Below are positions 33,801 to 47,712 of a stretch of DNA of 64,000 nucleotides, one piece after another. Within the stretch, counting starts at the first letter, position 1. Each line of letters opens with the position of its first letter. Under the pieces are notes generated by a model. It saw only the letters and a list, made by a program, of their open reading frames with translations, made no database searches and had not been told where the DNA came from. This stretch comes from Aquarana catesbeiana. Taxonomy: Eukaryota > Chordata > Amphibia > Anura > Ranidae. The stretch spans positions 692,178,700 through 692,242,699 of the forward strand of contig NC_133326.1 of the NCBI RefSeq assembly GCF_042186555.1, read 5' to 3'. Made by a program: the position numbers and the translations under genes.

Positions 33801-36800
33801 CACTATTATACACTCCACACTCCCCTCCTGCATATACTGCCCACTGTTATACCCTCTGCACTCCTCTCCTGTACATACTGTCCACTATTATACACTAGAA
33901 ACTGCTCTCCTGTACATACTGCCCCACCATCATACACTCCACATTCCTCTCCTGTACATACTGACCCACCATCATACACTCCACATTCCTCTCCTGTACA
34001 TACTGATCCACCATCATACACTCCACACTCCTCTCCTGTGCATACTGCCCCACCATCATATACTCCACACTCCTCTCCTGTATATACTGCCCCCTATTAT
34101 ACACTCCACACTCCCCTCCTGTACATACTGCCCACTGTTATACCCTCTGCACTCCTCTCCTGTACATACTGTCCACTATTATACACTAGACACGGCTCTC
34201 CTGTACACACTGCCCCACCATCTTACACTCCGCACTCCTCTCCTGTACATATTGCCCACTATTATACACTCCTCTCCTGTACATACTGCCCACTATTATA
34301 CACTCCACACTCCTCTCCTGTACTTACTGCCTACTGGTATACCCTCTGTACTCCTCTCCTGTATATACTGCACAGTATTATAAACTCCACACTCCTCTCC
34401 TGTACATAGTGCCCACTGTTATACCCTTTGCGCTCCTCTCCTGTATATACTGCCCCCTCTTTATTTAACTTTCTGAGATGTTCCTTCATTTAAATGAGCA
34501 GTATTATTTTTGTTATGTTTACTTGTAAACATTGGGGTTCATGTACTAAAACTGGAGAGCGTAAAATCTGGTACAGATGTACATGGTAACCAATCAGCTT
34601 CTAACTTCAGCTTGTTTAATTAAGGTGTGACAAAAAACTTGAAGCTGATTGGTTTCTTTGTAGAACTGCACCAGATTTTGCAACCTCCAGTTGTAGTAAA
34701 TCAACCCCATTAAAAAAAAAAGAAAATAAATAAGGAATGTAAAAAAAAGACATGCTCCAAAATCTTGAGGAAAGCCTTTCCAGAAGAGTGTAGGCTGTTA
34801 TAACCACAAATAGTGACTAACTTCATATTGATTTTCATGACTTTGGAATGGGATGCCCAACAAGGTTTTACAGTGCCTTGAAAAAAGTACTCATGTGCCT
34901 TGAAATATATATATATAGATATATAGATATATCTATATATATATATATCTATATATATATAGATATATCTATATATATATAGATATATATATATAGATAG
35001 ATAGATATACATCTATACTACACACTGACCTACCTGACCTACATACACTGACCTACCTGACACACACTGATCTACACTGACCTACATGACATACATACAC
35101 TGACCCACACTGACCTACATACAATGACCTACCTGACCCACACTGACCTACCTGACCTACACTGACCTACATACACTGACCTACCTGACATACACTGACC
35201 TACATACACTGACCTACCTGACCCACCCACACTGACCTACCTGACCCACACTGACCTACATACACTGACCTACCTGACATACACTGATCTACCTGACACA
35301 CACACTGACCTACCTACCTGACATACATTGACCTACCTGACATACACTGACCTACCTGACACACACTGACCTACCTGACATACACTGATCTACACAACCC
35401 ACACTGACCTACACTGACACACCCACACTGACCTACCTGACCTACATACACTGACCTACATACAATGACCTACATACACTGACCCACCCACACTGACCTA
35501 CCTGACCCACACTGACCTACATACACTGACCCACACACTGACCTACCTGACCTACACTGACCTACCTGACCCACACACACTGACCTACATACACTGACCC
35601 ACCCACACTGACCTACCTGACATACACTGACCTACCTGACCCACACGGACCTACATTGACCTACATGCACTGACCTACCTGACATACACTGACCTACCTG
35701 ACACACACACTGACCTACCTGACATACACACACTGACCTACCTACCTGACATACACTGACCTACATAGACTGACCTACCTGACATACACTGACCTACATA
35801 CACTGACCTACCTGACCCACACTGACCTACATACACTGACCTACCTGACATACACTGACCTACCTGACCCACACTGACATACACTGACCTACCTGACATA
35901 CACACACTGACCTACCTACCTGACATACACTGACCTACATACACTGACCTACCTGACATACACTGACCTACATACACTGACCTACCTGACCCACACTGAC
36001 CTACATACACTGACCTACCTGACATACACTGACCTACCTGACCCACACTGACATACACTGACCTACCTGACCCACCCACACTGACCTACACTGACCTACA
36101 CTGACCTACCTGACCCACACACACTGACTGACCTACCTGTGTCCAGGTCCTGCAGCAGCAGCTCAGCCGTGGTGCTGGTGTGTGAGGCAGCCAGAGGAGG
36201 AGGAGAGCCGCCCTCCCGAGCGCCGATCGATGTCGCACGGCGGCCAAATTGTGCTTGCCGCCTTCTTCCTCTTTCTGTCACAGCGCGCTGGGATAGGACT
36301 GGGCCACTCCAGTCCAGAAATGGCATGAGAACTAGTGCGGAGGAGGAGGAAGTGCAATCCTACTCCGCTTTGAATGCCGGGCAGTGTGGGCAGTGACGTC
36401 ACTGGTTGCTAGCCGCTAGGCGGCTATAGCAACCAGTGACCGAGAGTAGAGAGTAGAGCACTACCACAGGTCAGTCCGCCCCTGTCCCCTGCATTCTAGG
36501 ACTGGGACCAGAGACTCGGGGGTTTTAGTCCCAGGCTCGGGGCTGTAGCCCCAATAGCCACCCCCTGGTGATGCCTCTGCTCTCCACACTCCTCTTCTGT
36601 ACATACTGTCCCACTATCATACACTCCACACTCCTCTCCTGTACATACCACCCACTATTATACACTCCACACTCCCCTCCTGCATATACTGCCCACTGTT
36701 ATACCCTCTGCACTCCTCTCCTGTACATACTGTCCACTATTATACACTAGAAACTGCTCTCCTGTACATACTGCCCCACCATCATACACTCCACATTCCT

Positions 36801-39800
36801 CTCCTGTACATACTGACCCACCATCATACACTCCACATTCCTCTCCTGTACATACTGATCCACCATCATACACTCCACACTCCTCTCCTGTGCATACTGC
36901 CCCACCATCATATACTCCACACTCCTCTCCTGTATATACTGCCCCCTATTATACACTCCACACTCCCCTCCTGTACATACTGCCCACTGTTATACCCTCT
37001 GCACTCCTCTCCTGTACATACTGTCCACTATTATACACTAGACACGGCTCTCCTGTACACACTGCCCCACCATCTTACACTCCGCACTCCTCTCCTGTAC
37101 ATATTGCCCACTATTATACACTCCTCTCCTGTACATACTGCCCACTATTATACACTCCACACTCCTCTCCTGTACTTACTGCCTACTGGTATACCCTCTG
37201 TACTCCTCTCCTGTATATACTGCACAGTATTATAAACTCCACACTCCTCTCCTGTACATAGTGCCCACTGTTATACCCTTTGCGCTCCTCTCCTGTATAT
37301 ACTGCCCCCTCTTTATTTAACTTTCTGAGATGTTCCTTCATTTAAATGAGCAGTATTATTTTTGTTATGTTTACTTGTAAACATTGGGGTTCATGTACTA
37401 AAACTGGAGAGCGTAAAATCTGGTACAGATGTACATGGTAACCAATCAGCTTCTAACTTCAGCTTGTTTAATTAAGGTGTGACAAAAAACTTGAAGCTGA
37501 TTGGTTTCTTTGTAGAACTGCACCAGATTTTGCAACCTCCAGTTGTAGTAAATCAACCCCATTAAAAAAAAAAGAAAATAAATAAGGAATGTAAAAAAAA
37601 GACATGCTCCAAAATCTTGAGGAAAGCCTTTCCAGAAGAGTGTAGGCTGTTATAACCACAAATAGTGACTAACTTCATATTGATTTTCATGACTTTGGAA
37701 TGGGATGCCCAACAAGGTTTTACAGTGCCTTGAAAAAAGTACTCATGTGCCTTGAAATATATATATATAGATATATAGATATATCTATATATATATATAT
37801 CTATATATATATAGATATATCTATATATATATAGATATATATATATAGATAGATAGATATACATCTATACTACACACTGACCTACCTGACCTACATACAC
37901 TGACCTACCTGACACACACTGATCTACACTGACCTACATGACATACATACACTGACCCACACTGACCTACATACAATGACCTACCTGACCCACACTGACC
38001 TACCTGACCTACACTGACCTACATACACTGACCTACCTGACATACACTGACCTACATACACTGACCTACCTGACCCACCCACACTGACCTACCTGACCCA
38101 CACTGACCTACATACACTGACCTACCTGACATACACTGATCTACCTGACACACACACTGACCTACCTACCTGACATACATTGACCTACCTGACATACACT
38201 GACCTACCTGACACACACTGACCTACCTGACATACACTGATCTACACAACCCACACTGACCTACACTGACACACCCACACTGACCTACCTGACCTACATA
38301 CACTGACCTACATACAATGACCTACATACACTGACCCACCCACACTGACCTACCTGACCCACACTGACCTACATACACTGACCCACACACTGACCTACCT
38401 GACCTACACTGACCTACCTGACCCACACACACTGACCTACATACACTGACCCACCCACACTGACCTACCTGACATACACTGACCTACCTGACCCACACGG
38501 ACCTACATTGACCTACATGCACTGACCTACCTGACATACACTGACCTACCTGACACACACACTGACCTACCTGACATACACACACTGACCTACCTACCTG
38601 ACATACACTGACCTACATAGACTGACCTACCTGACATACACTGACCTACATACACTGACCTACCTGACCCACACTGACCTACATACACTGACCTACCTGA
38701 CATACACTGACCTACCTGACCCACACTGACATACACTGACCTACCTGACATACACACACTGACCTACCTACCTGACATACACTGACCTACATACACTGAC
38801 CTACCTGACATACACTGACCTACATACACTGACCTACCTGACCCACACTGACCTACATACACTGACCTACCTGACATACACTGACCTACCTGACCCACAC
38901 TGACATACACTGACCTACCTGACCCACCCACACTGACCTACACTGACCTACACTGACCTACCTGACCCACACACACTGACTGACCTACCTGTGTCCAGGT
39001 CCTGCAGCAGCAGCTCAGCCGTGGTGCTGGTGTGTGAGGCAGCCAGAGGAGGAGGAGAGCCGCCCTCCCGAGCGCCGATCGATGTCGCACGGCGGCCAAA
39101 TTGTGCTTGCCGCCTTCTTCCTCTTTCTGTCACAGCGCGCTGGGATAGGACTGGGCCACTCCAGTCCAGAAATGGCATGAGAACTAGTGCGGAGGAGGAG
39201 GAAGTGCAATCCTACTCCGCTTTGAATGCCGGGCAGTGTGGGCAGTGACGTCACTGGTTGCTAGCCGCTAGGCGGCTATAGCAACCAGTGACCGAGAGTA
39301 GAGAGTAGAGCACTACCACAGGTCAGTCCGCCCCTGTCCCCTGCATTCTAGGACTGGGACCAGAGACTCGGGGGTTTTAGTCCCAGGCTCGGGGCTGTAG
39401 CCCCAATAGCCACCCCCTGGTGATGCCTCTGCTCTCCACACTCCTCTTCTGTACATACTGTCCCACTATTATACACTCCACACTCCTCTCCTGTACATAC
39501 CACCCACTATTATACACTCCACACTCCCCTCCTGCATATACTGCCCACTGTTATACCCTCTGCACTCCTCTCCTGTACATACTGTCCACTATTATACACT
39601 AGAAACTGCTCTCCTGTACATACTGCCCCACCATCATACACTCCACATTCCTCTCCTGTACATACTGACCCACCATCATACACTCCACATTCCTCTCCTG
39701 TACATACTGATCCACCATCATACACTCCACACTCCTCTCCTGTGCATACTGCCCCACCATCATATACTCCACACTCCTCTCCTGTATATACTGCCCCCTA

Positions 39801-40610
39801 TTATACACTCCACACTCCCCTCCTGTACATACTGCCCACTGTTATACCCTCTGCACTCCTCTCCTGTACATACTGTCCACTATTATACACTAGACACGGC
39901 TCTCCTGTACACACTGCCCCACCATCTTACACTCCGCACTCCTCTCCTGTACATATTGCCCACTATTATACACTCCTCTCCTGTACATACTGCCCACTAT
40001 TATACACTCCACACTCCTCTCCTGTACTTACTGCCTACTGGTATACCCTCTGTACTCCTCTCCTGTATATACTGCACAGTATTATAAACTCCACACTCCT
40101 CTCCTGTACATAGTGCCCACTGTTATACCCTTTGCGCTCCTCTCCTGTATATACTGCCCCCTCTTTATTTAACTTTCTGAGATGTTCCTTCATTTAAATG
40201 AGCAGTATTATTTTTGTTATGTTTACTTGTAAACATTGGGGTTCATGTACTAAAACTGGAGAGCGTAAAATCTGGTACAGATGTACATGGTAACCAATCA
40301 GCTTCTAACTTCAGCTTGTTTAAATAAGGTGTGACAAAAAACTTGAAGCTGATTGGTTTCTTTGTAGAACTGCACCAGATTTTGCAACCTCCAGTTGTAG
40401 TAAATCAACCCCATTAAAAAAAAAAGAAAATAAATAAGGAATGTAAAAAAAAGACATGCTCCAAAATCTTGAGGAAAGCCTTTCCAGAAGAGTGTAGGCT
40501 GTTATAACCACAAATAGTGACTAACTTCATATTGATTTTCATGACTTTGGAATGGGATGCCCAACAAGGTTTTACAGTGCCTTGAAAAAAGTACTCATGT
40601 GCCTTGAAAT

Positions 40611-40765
<155 letters not shown>

Positions 40766-41090
40766 GTCATGGTCAAGACATGCTGCCATGGATGGGGGTG
40801 GTAATGAGTTTTGAAGCTTTTGCTTCCTCCTTAGACCTGATTGGCTGTCAGAGAAGGCAGTCTAATAAAGGCTGTGAGTGGGGGGGGCAGGACTACAGAG
40901 GCCACACAGCTGCGATATCACCAATGTTTAAATGGAACGAGTACTTTCAGCAACAGTCAGAGCGGCATGAGTAATTAAACAATGTAAACTACTACATAGA
41001 TTGTAACCAGCCTAAAATAGCAATCAGCCAATATTACACAAATGTAGAAATAAATAAAAATAAAGAACAATATAACAAAACTATATAAAC
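40766..41090. repeat. Unit-associated repeat, second (partial) copy in unit B
   Basis: Matches the right two thirds of 2625-3090, beginning ACATGCTGCCATGGATGGGG. It is less diverged from unit A than the copy at 21005. Confidence 0.65.
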
Positions 41091-41091
41091 T

Positions 41092-41154
<63 letters not shown>
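41092..41154. repeat. (AT)n microsatellite
   Basis: Pure AT run directly before the Tc1 terminal repeat; Tc1 elements target TA. Confidence 0.95.
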
Positions 41155-41158
<4 letters not shown>

Positions 41159-42528
41159 ATGGTCAAAAATATTGGCACCCCTGCGTTCTTTCAAATAATG
41201 ATCCACTTTGCCCAGGAAATTGTTGCTATTACAAATGCTTAGGCATTTTCATGTTTATTTCTTTTGTTTGTATTGGTATGACACAAAAATGTTGAGAAGC
41301 AAAAATCCAAATCTAACATATCCCATGCAAAAAATAATTACATTACAAGTTTGTGATGCTCCTATAAACTCACCTGTATCAATTGACATGTGCTGACAAT
41401 ATAGAAATCACACTGGCAACCAGTTAAAATGGTAAAAAATGTATTCAACCTTTCTGTTGTGTGTCTCTGTGTGCCACACGGATCATGGAGAATAGATAGA
41501 GCAGCAAAGAATTGTCTGAGGATTTGAGAAGAAAAATTGTGGAAAAGCATGGACAATCTCAAGGTTACAAGTAAATCTCCAGAGTTCCTAATGTTCCTGA
41601 GTTCACTGTGTGCAGCATTAACAAGAAGCCCATGGCACGGTAGCTAATCTCCCTGACATGGACATGAGAGAAAAAATGATCAAAGAGTTTTCCCAAACTT
41701 ACCTGAGGAAGCCAATATCCTTTTGGGAGAATGTGCTCTGGACAGACGAAACAAAATTACAACTTTTTGGTAAAGCCCATCATTCTACTGTTTTCAAAAA
41801 AATGAGGACTTTAAAGAAATGAATACAGTCCCTACAGTCAAACATGGTGGATGTTCACTGATGTTTTGAGGTTGCTTTGCTGCTTCAGGCACTGGATGTC
41901 TTGAGTATGTGCATGGAGTTATGAAATCTGAAGACTACGAAAGAATTCTGGGGTGCAATGTAGGGCCCAGTGTCAGAAAGTTGGGTCTCCATCAGAGGTC
42001 ATGGGTCTTACAGCAGGACAATGACCCAAAGCACACATCAAAAAGCATCCAGAAATGGTTTAAGACAGAGCGCTGCAGAGTACTGAACTGGCCAGTAATG
42101 AGTCTAGATCTAAATTCCATAGAGTACCTGTGGAGAGATCTCAAAAAAGCAGTTGAGAAAAGGAACCCTTCCAATCCGAGAGACCTGGAGCAGTTGGCAA
42201 AAGAAGAGTGGTCCAAATTCCAGTAGAGAGGTGTAAGAAACTCATTGGTTACAGGAAGCGATTGATTTCAGTTATTTTTTTGCAAGGGGTGTGCTACTAA
42301 ATATTAAATTAAGGGTGCCAATAATTTTGTCTAGTCCATATTTGGAGTTTTACGTAGAATGTGTCAGATTTGGCTTTTTGTTTCTCCACTTTTTCGTGTC
42401 ATATCAATACAAACAAAACAAATAAACATGAGAATGCCTAAACATTTGTAATGGCAACAATTTAATGAGCAAAGTGGAGCATGATCTGACAGAAATGCAG
42501 GGGGTGCCAATATTCTTGCCCATGCCTG
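41155..42528 (+). pseudogene. Tc1-like transposon with decayed transposase (family 2)
   Basis: Terminal repeats GTCATGGTCAAAAATATTGG and GGTGCCAATATTCTTGCCCA bound a 1.37 kb element. On the + strand the transposase is broken by stops and frameshifts. LWTDETKLQLFG (about 41735-41772) holds the first catalytic Asp. A 105-residue open piece at 41909-42226 holds QQDNDPKHTSK (second Asp) and LDLNSIEYLW (Glu). The order and spacing fit the DD34E catalytic core of Tc1. The truncated relatives in units A and C (3098, 63098) are the same family. Confidence 0.88.
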
Positions 42529-42713
42529 TATGTATGTAGATGTGCCCAAAAGAAAAAAATGATAGATTATGGGCTAGAAATATATATAGATTAAAAACAA
42601 TTTTTTTTATAGATATGTAGGATTATGTCGTATAAAAAAAATCATATACGGTTACTAGATAAATGCAAGGGACCAAGATTAAGAAGATAATCTAAAACTA
42701 TATAAACAATGTA

Positions 42714-42718
<5 letters not shown>

Positions 42719-42778
<60 letters not shown>
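42719..42778. repeat. (AT)n microsatellite
   Basis: Pure AT run; unit B equivalent of 3591-3672. Confidence 0.95.
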
Positions 42779-42781
<3 letters not shown>

Positions 42782-43248
42782 AATCACCAGACCTGAATCT
42801 GATTGAGCATGCATTTCACTTGCTGAAGACAACACTGAAGGGGAAAATGCCCCAAGAACAAGCAGGAACTGAAGACAGTTGCAGTAGAGACCTGGCAGAG
42901 CATCACCAGGGATGAAACCCAGCATCTGGTGATGTCTATGTGTTCCAGACTTCAGGCTGTAATTGACTGCAAATGATTTGCAACCAAGTATTAAAAAGTG
43001 AAAGTTTGATGGATGATTGTTAATCTGTCCCATTAGTTTTGGTCCCTTAAAAAGTGGGAGGCACATATACAAACTGTTGTAATTGCTACACCGTTCACCT
43101 GATTTGGATGTAAATACCCTCAAATTAAAGCTGAAAGACTGCAGTTAAAGCACATCTTGTTAGTTTCATTTCAAATCCATTGTGGTGGTGTATAGAGCCA
43201 AAAAGATTACAATTGTGTCGATGTCCCAATATTTATGGACCTGACTGT
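42779..43248 (+). pseudogene. Tc1-like element (family 3), 3' part only
   Basis: Starts inside a transposase at SPDLNLIEHAFHLLK, the catalytic Glu region, and runs to a terminal repeat ending CCCAATATTTATGGACCTGA. The 5' two thirds are missing. Confidence 0.75.
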
Positions 43249-43261
43249 ATATTTATATATA

Positions 43262-44777
43262 CAGTATCTCACAGAAGTGAGTACACCCCTCACATTTTTG
43301 TAAATATTTTATTATACCTTTTCATGTGACAACACTGAAGAAATTACACTTTGCTACAATGTAAAGTAGTGAGTGTACAGCTTGTATAACAGTGTAAATT
43401 TGCTGTCCCCTCAAAATAACGCAACACACAGCCATTAATGTCTAAACCACTGGCAACAAAAGTGAGTACACCCTACGTAAAAATGTCCAAATTGGTAGCA
43501 ATTAGCCATTTTCCCTCCCCGGTGTCATGTGACTCGTTAGTGTTACAAGGCCTCAGGTGTGAATGGGGAGCAGGTGTGATAAATTTGGTGTTATCACTCT
43601 CACTCTCTCATACTGGTCTCTGGAAGTTCAACATAGCACCTCATGACAAAGAACTCTCTGAGGATCTGAAAAAAAAGAATTGTTGCTCTACATAAAGATG
43701 GTCTAGGTTATAAGAAGAATACCAAGACGCTGAAACTGAGCTGCAGCACGGTGGCCAAGACCATACAGCGGTTTAAAAGGACAGGTTCCACTCAGAATAG
43801 GCCGCACCATGGTCAACCAAAGAAGTTGAGTGCATCTGATCAGTGTCATATCCAGAGGTTGCCTTTGGGAAATAGACGTATGAGTGCTGCCAGCATTGCT
43901 GCAGAGGTTGAAGGGGTGGGGGGTCAGCCTGTCAATGCTCAGACCATACGCCGCACATTGCATCAAATTGGTCTGCATGGCTGTCTTCTCAGAAGGAAGC
44001 ATCTTCTAAAGATGATGCACAAGAAAGCCCTCAAACAGTTTGCTGAAGACAAGCAGACTAAGGACATGGATTACTGGAATCATGTCCTCTGATCTGATGA
44101 GACCAAGATAAACGTATTTGGTTCAGATGGTGTCAAGCGTGTGTGGCGGCAACCAGGTGAGGAGTACAAAGACAAGTGTGTCTTGCCTACAGTCAAACAT
44201 GGTGGTGGGAGTGTCATGGTCTGGGGCTGCATGAGTGCTGCCGGCACTGGGGAGCTACAGTTCATTGAAGGAACCATGAATGCCAACATGTACTGTGACC
44301 TACTGAAGCATGGTCCCCTCCCTTCAGAGACTGGGCCGCAGGGCAGTATTCCAACATGATAATGACCCCAAACACACCTCCAAGATGACCACTGCCTTGC
44401 TAAAGAAGCTGAGGGTAAAGCTGATGGACTAGCCAAGCATGTCTCCAGACCTAACCCTATTGAGCATCTGTGGGGCATCCTCAAATGGAAGATGGAGGAG
44501 CGCAAGGTCTCTAACATCCACCAGCTCCATGATATCATCATGGAGGAGTGGAAAAGGACTCCAGTGGCAACCTGTGAAGCTCTGGTGAACTCCATGACCA
44601 AGAGGGTTAAGGCAGTGCTGGAAAATAATGGTGGCCACACAAAATATTGACACTTTGGGCCCAATTTGGACATTTTCACTTAGGGGTGTACTCACTTTTG
44701 TTGCCAGAGGTTTAGACAGTGTTATCACATGAAAAGATAACATAAAATATTTACAAAAATGTGAGGGGTGTACTCAC
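43262..44777 (+). pseudogene. Tc1-like transposon, nearly full length, inactivated (family 4)
   Basis: The long terminal inverted repeats contain GTGAGTACACCCCTCACA on the left and TGTGAGGGGTGTACTCAC on the right. The transposase on the + strand runs from about 43640 to 44650. A paired-like HTH region (TIQRFKRTGS, then a second helix set with RRTLHQIGLHGCLLRRK) lies in a 113-residue frame (43751-44092). That frame ends at TGA exactly where the family has Trp before SDETK. SDETKINVFG carries the first Asp. A frameshift precedes QHDNDPKHTSK (second Asp), and SPDLTPIEHLWGILK carries the Glu. At least one stop and one frameshift are thus fatal, but the copy is young-looking. Terminal TIR bases are lost at the right. 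Confidence 0.92.
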
Positions 44778-44784
44778 ACTAACC

Positions 44785-45401
44785 GCCCTCCTAGTTTGCA
44801 TGCGGGGATACATGCAGGGCACCGGGCTCATAGCTTGCTATGTGTTTTCTGAGTCTCTAATTGGCTTGAAAAAGGTTAGGCTTGGGCGCAGAGCACTGTG
44901 CCCCAAACCCACCCACTTGTGACACTAGCAAATCAATATTCGCTATTGTCTTCCGGCTTCTCCTCCTGGCCAATCAGCACAGGGGGTGGATCGGGCTGGC
45001 CGGGAGGAGAAGCCGAAGAAGCCAAGGAAGCCTCCGTGCGGGGGGGGGGGACCATGGAGAGGCTGAGTGCAGACCTGGGGGAGGGGTTTGTTTGCCACCC
45101 CCCCAAAAAGTTTAGCACCAGCCACCATTGGTGCTGGGTTATATAGTCGGCAAGGATTCCAACAGAGAAGAAGAAAATTATGGAAGGAGATGTAGTTAAG
45201 AAGAACACTTTTTTTTTAAATTATTACCACTCTTACACAGAACAACAGACAATGAAAAACAATGATTAAAGAGAATAATTTTGGAATTTGTTTTCAAGGA
45301 AGCAGAACAGTATCTTGGACCAGGCAAGGAGTTTGATTGAACACAAAGAAGGAAAAAAAAAAAACATAACAAATTAAATTTTCAAAGGCTTCTGATATAA
45401 C
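44785..45401. repeat. Unit B copy of the 4231-4877 block
   Basis: Same landmarks as 4231-4685, continuing to the point where unit A has the 0.5 kb TTAA element. The empty site in B is near 45400 (GATATAACCTTTGTGAACC). Confidence 0.6.
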
Positions 45402-46357
45402 CTTTGTGAACCAACTGGGCTGATGATGAAAAAGAAAATGCCTAACTTCTATATATTACTTTTTCAGATCATGGAAGTGCACCATTACAGAAGCATAATC
45501 TTGGTTCTTGGCCTTGACATAGATAAAGAAAGACCGGAGAAAGCAGGCAAAAACGGTTACGTTTATATTTGTACCTGGTTAATATATATGTATGATGTAT
45601 ATGTATGTTTGTATATGTGTTATGTATGATAGTAAAAATTACTTTAAAAAAAAAAAAAATGTCCTGAAAAGTATTGACGTGTTGTTTGCAAAATTTTTTT
45701 TTTTTTAGATTAGTTCAAAGTGAAACTGCTGCCAAGCTATGATCGTTCAGATGTCTACATCTTATTAACAAAATGTGCTTTGAATCAAGTCATCACTGAT
45801 CTTTGTAGCTGCAATCACTGTGGAGCAATTCATCATCAAAGCTTCAAGCAGAAGCACTGAAATCCTAATCTAAGTTCATATTGCCTGTTCCTGCCTCCTA
45901 TTGGCTTGGCAGCCTTCCAACCATCTAACCTCTAATGTTAACACAGAGCCGGTGCATAGCAAGAGGGGAGCTGAGTGAGGAAACAGTCGCCTTGGACAAC
46001 TTCGCTGCTTCTGAGGTTAATTTAAGGGTTAATTGCTTAGCAGTGCCTGCAGTTACAGAGGTCACTTGTGTTGTTTTAATTCTCAGTTGCTGTTTTTTAA
46101 TGTAATCTAATTACTTAAATGTCCATAGTCTAGTCACAAACTTGCTTTAAATCAATGTATATTTTTCCTACTGTTCTTAAATCATTTTACTTATTTTGAA
46201 TAAACAGTTAACAAAATGGTTTTGAGGAATAAATAAATAAATAAATAAATAAATAAAAATCTAAATATAGTATCCCAACATTAGAACTAATGAGTCCTTG
46301 GAAATTATCATGAAACACTTGCAGTTCCCAGGGATTTCATGTAATTTCATTGACTTC
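45402..46357. other. Unit B spacer upstream of candidate promoter
   Basis: Aligned throughout with 5379-6331. A pure AAAT-type run near 46229-46258 is longer than in unit A. No gene. Confidence 0.5.
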
Positions 46358-46366
46358 TATATAAAG
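46358..46366 (+). promoter_or_regulatory. Candidate TATA box for OR gene 2
   Basis: TATATAAAG in the same surroundings as 6332-6340. See the unit A entry; proposed by synteny and layout only. Confidence 0.35.
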
Positions 46367-46389
46367 GAAAATCTTTGTGTATGATTAGT

Positions 46390-46713
46390 CAATTCATCAC
46401 TGGAGGGCAACCACTTCATGGTGCACTGAATCCTATTGAATTTTTATTTGTTGCTTTAAATCATTATCAACGGATTATACAATACTGTAAGTACATGAGA
46501 ATAAATTTGATATAAATATTTATTACAATGATAAAAGGATGGTTAAAGCCACCCTAAAGTCACAATCTGCCTTGAGGCCAGACTGTGCCTGATCTGTCTT
46601 CCTTCATGAAAAAACTAAAAAGACCAGTCATCATATCTGCCTTTCATATTTCTGGTCCCTGGGTCATGGTTTTTGGCATGCTGTATCAGGAAATCAGCAA
46701 CTCCAGATCAGAG
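46390..46713 (+). other. Candidate noncoding first exon of OR gene 2
   Basis: Ends in AGAG|GTAAGTATT with GT at 46714-46715, identical to the unit A donor although nearby bases differ. An intron of about 7.5 kb would reach the acceptor ending at 54218. B has about 50 extra bases inside the proposed exon (around 46570-46620). Confidence 0.3.
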
Positions 46714-46937
46714 GTAAGTATTTGCTTTGTCTTCTTAGCTTTGACCGGAGGCAGGAAGCATGGGGTGGGGAGACGGGCAGATGGACCTTAATTCAGTTTT
46801 CAAATTTAGGTCTAACAAAGTTCATTGAAAAATGGACTGCATCTTTTTTGTTAACTTGTGCAAGAAATATCTACTTTTTCCCTAAATGAATTAAGCATAC
46901 TTTACTAGTTGTATTGTATTTTATTGCTAGATTGCTA

Positions 46938-47712
46938 CACCAATCAGCCATAACATTAGGATCACTGACATGTAAAGTGAATAACATTGATTATCTCATG
47001 ACAATAGCATCTGAAAGCCTATGGCATATACAGTATAGGCCAGCAAGTCAATTTGTTGTCCTTAAGGTTGATGTATTTAAACCAGAAACAATGAGGCATC
47101 ACAGTATGTTGTGTGGTAGCAGACTAGTCAAGATGCCCATGCTGACCCATGTCCGCAGCCATAAACTCCTGCAATGGGCACATGAGCATCATAACTGGAT
47201 TACAGAGCAATAGAAGAAGGTGACCTGGTCTGATGAATAACACTTTGTTTTACATTATGTGAATGGCTGTGTTTGTGTGCATCGCTGATGTGATGCTTTG
47301 GGCAATGTTCTTATGGGAAATCTTGAGACCTGCCAGTCATGTGGATGTTACGTCGACATGCACCATCTACCTAAACATTGTTCCTGACCAATTACACCTT
47401 TCAAGGAAAAGGTATTCCCTGATGGCAGTGGCCTCTTTCCACAGGATAATGCACATTGCCACACTGCAAAAATGGTTAAGGAATGGTATGAGGGACGAGT
47501 ATCTGTGGGATGTGCTGGAAGAACATTGAGGCCCCAACTCACAACTTACAGAACTTAAAGGATCTGTCAGTGTTGGCTTGGTGTCAGATACCACAGTATA
47601 CCTTTATTCGTCTAGGGGCAACCATGCTGCAATGGGTTAGAGCTGCTTAGGTGGCAAAAGGGAGACCTACTCAATATTAGGTGGGTCATCATAATGTTAT
47701 AGTTGATTTATG
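46938..47712 (+). pseudogene. Tc1-like transposon with decayed transposase, unit B
   Basis: Counterpart of 6851-7663 with TA-flanked ends (CACCAATCAGCCATAACATT). It shows the same collapsed Asp-Glu interval, plus its own frameshift before the EYLWDVL piece. It was present before the segmental duplication. Confidence 0.8.

Larger units (their letters stand above)
28046..40610. repeat. Macrosatellite: ~4.4 tandem units of ~2.86 kb
   Basis: Units start at about 28050, 30908, 33770, 36622 and 39474, giving lengths of 2858, 2862, 2852 and 2852 bp and a last partial unit. Order in each unit: minisatellite A; unique ~430 bp including an inverted-repeat MITE; AT/GATA microsatellite; minisatellite B; GC-rich block. 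Units are almost identical. Differences seen include CCGCCCG versus CCCTCCCG (30500/33362 versus 36213/39065), GCAGCTATAGC versus GCGGCTATAGC, and microsatellite length. Units 3 and 4 share private variants, so recent amplification or homogenisation is evident. Open frames repeat exactly with the unit and are not genes. Confidence 0.93.

Noticed and set aside
44080..44679. Minus-strand frame of 199 residues
   Set aside because: Antisense shadow of the Tc1 transposase, whose catalytic motifs are on the + strand.
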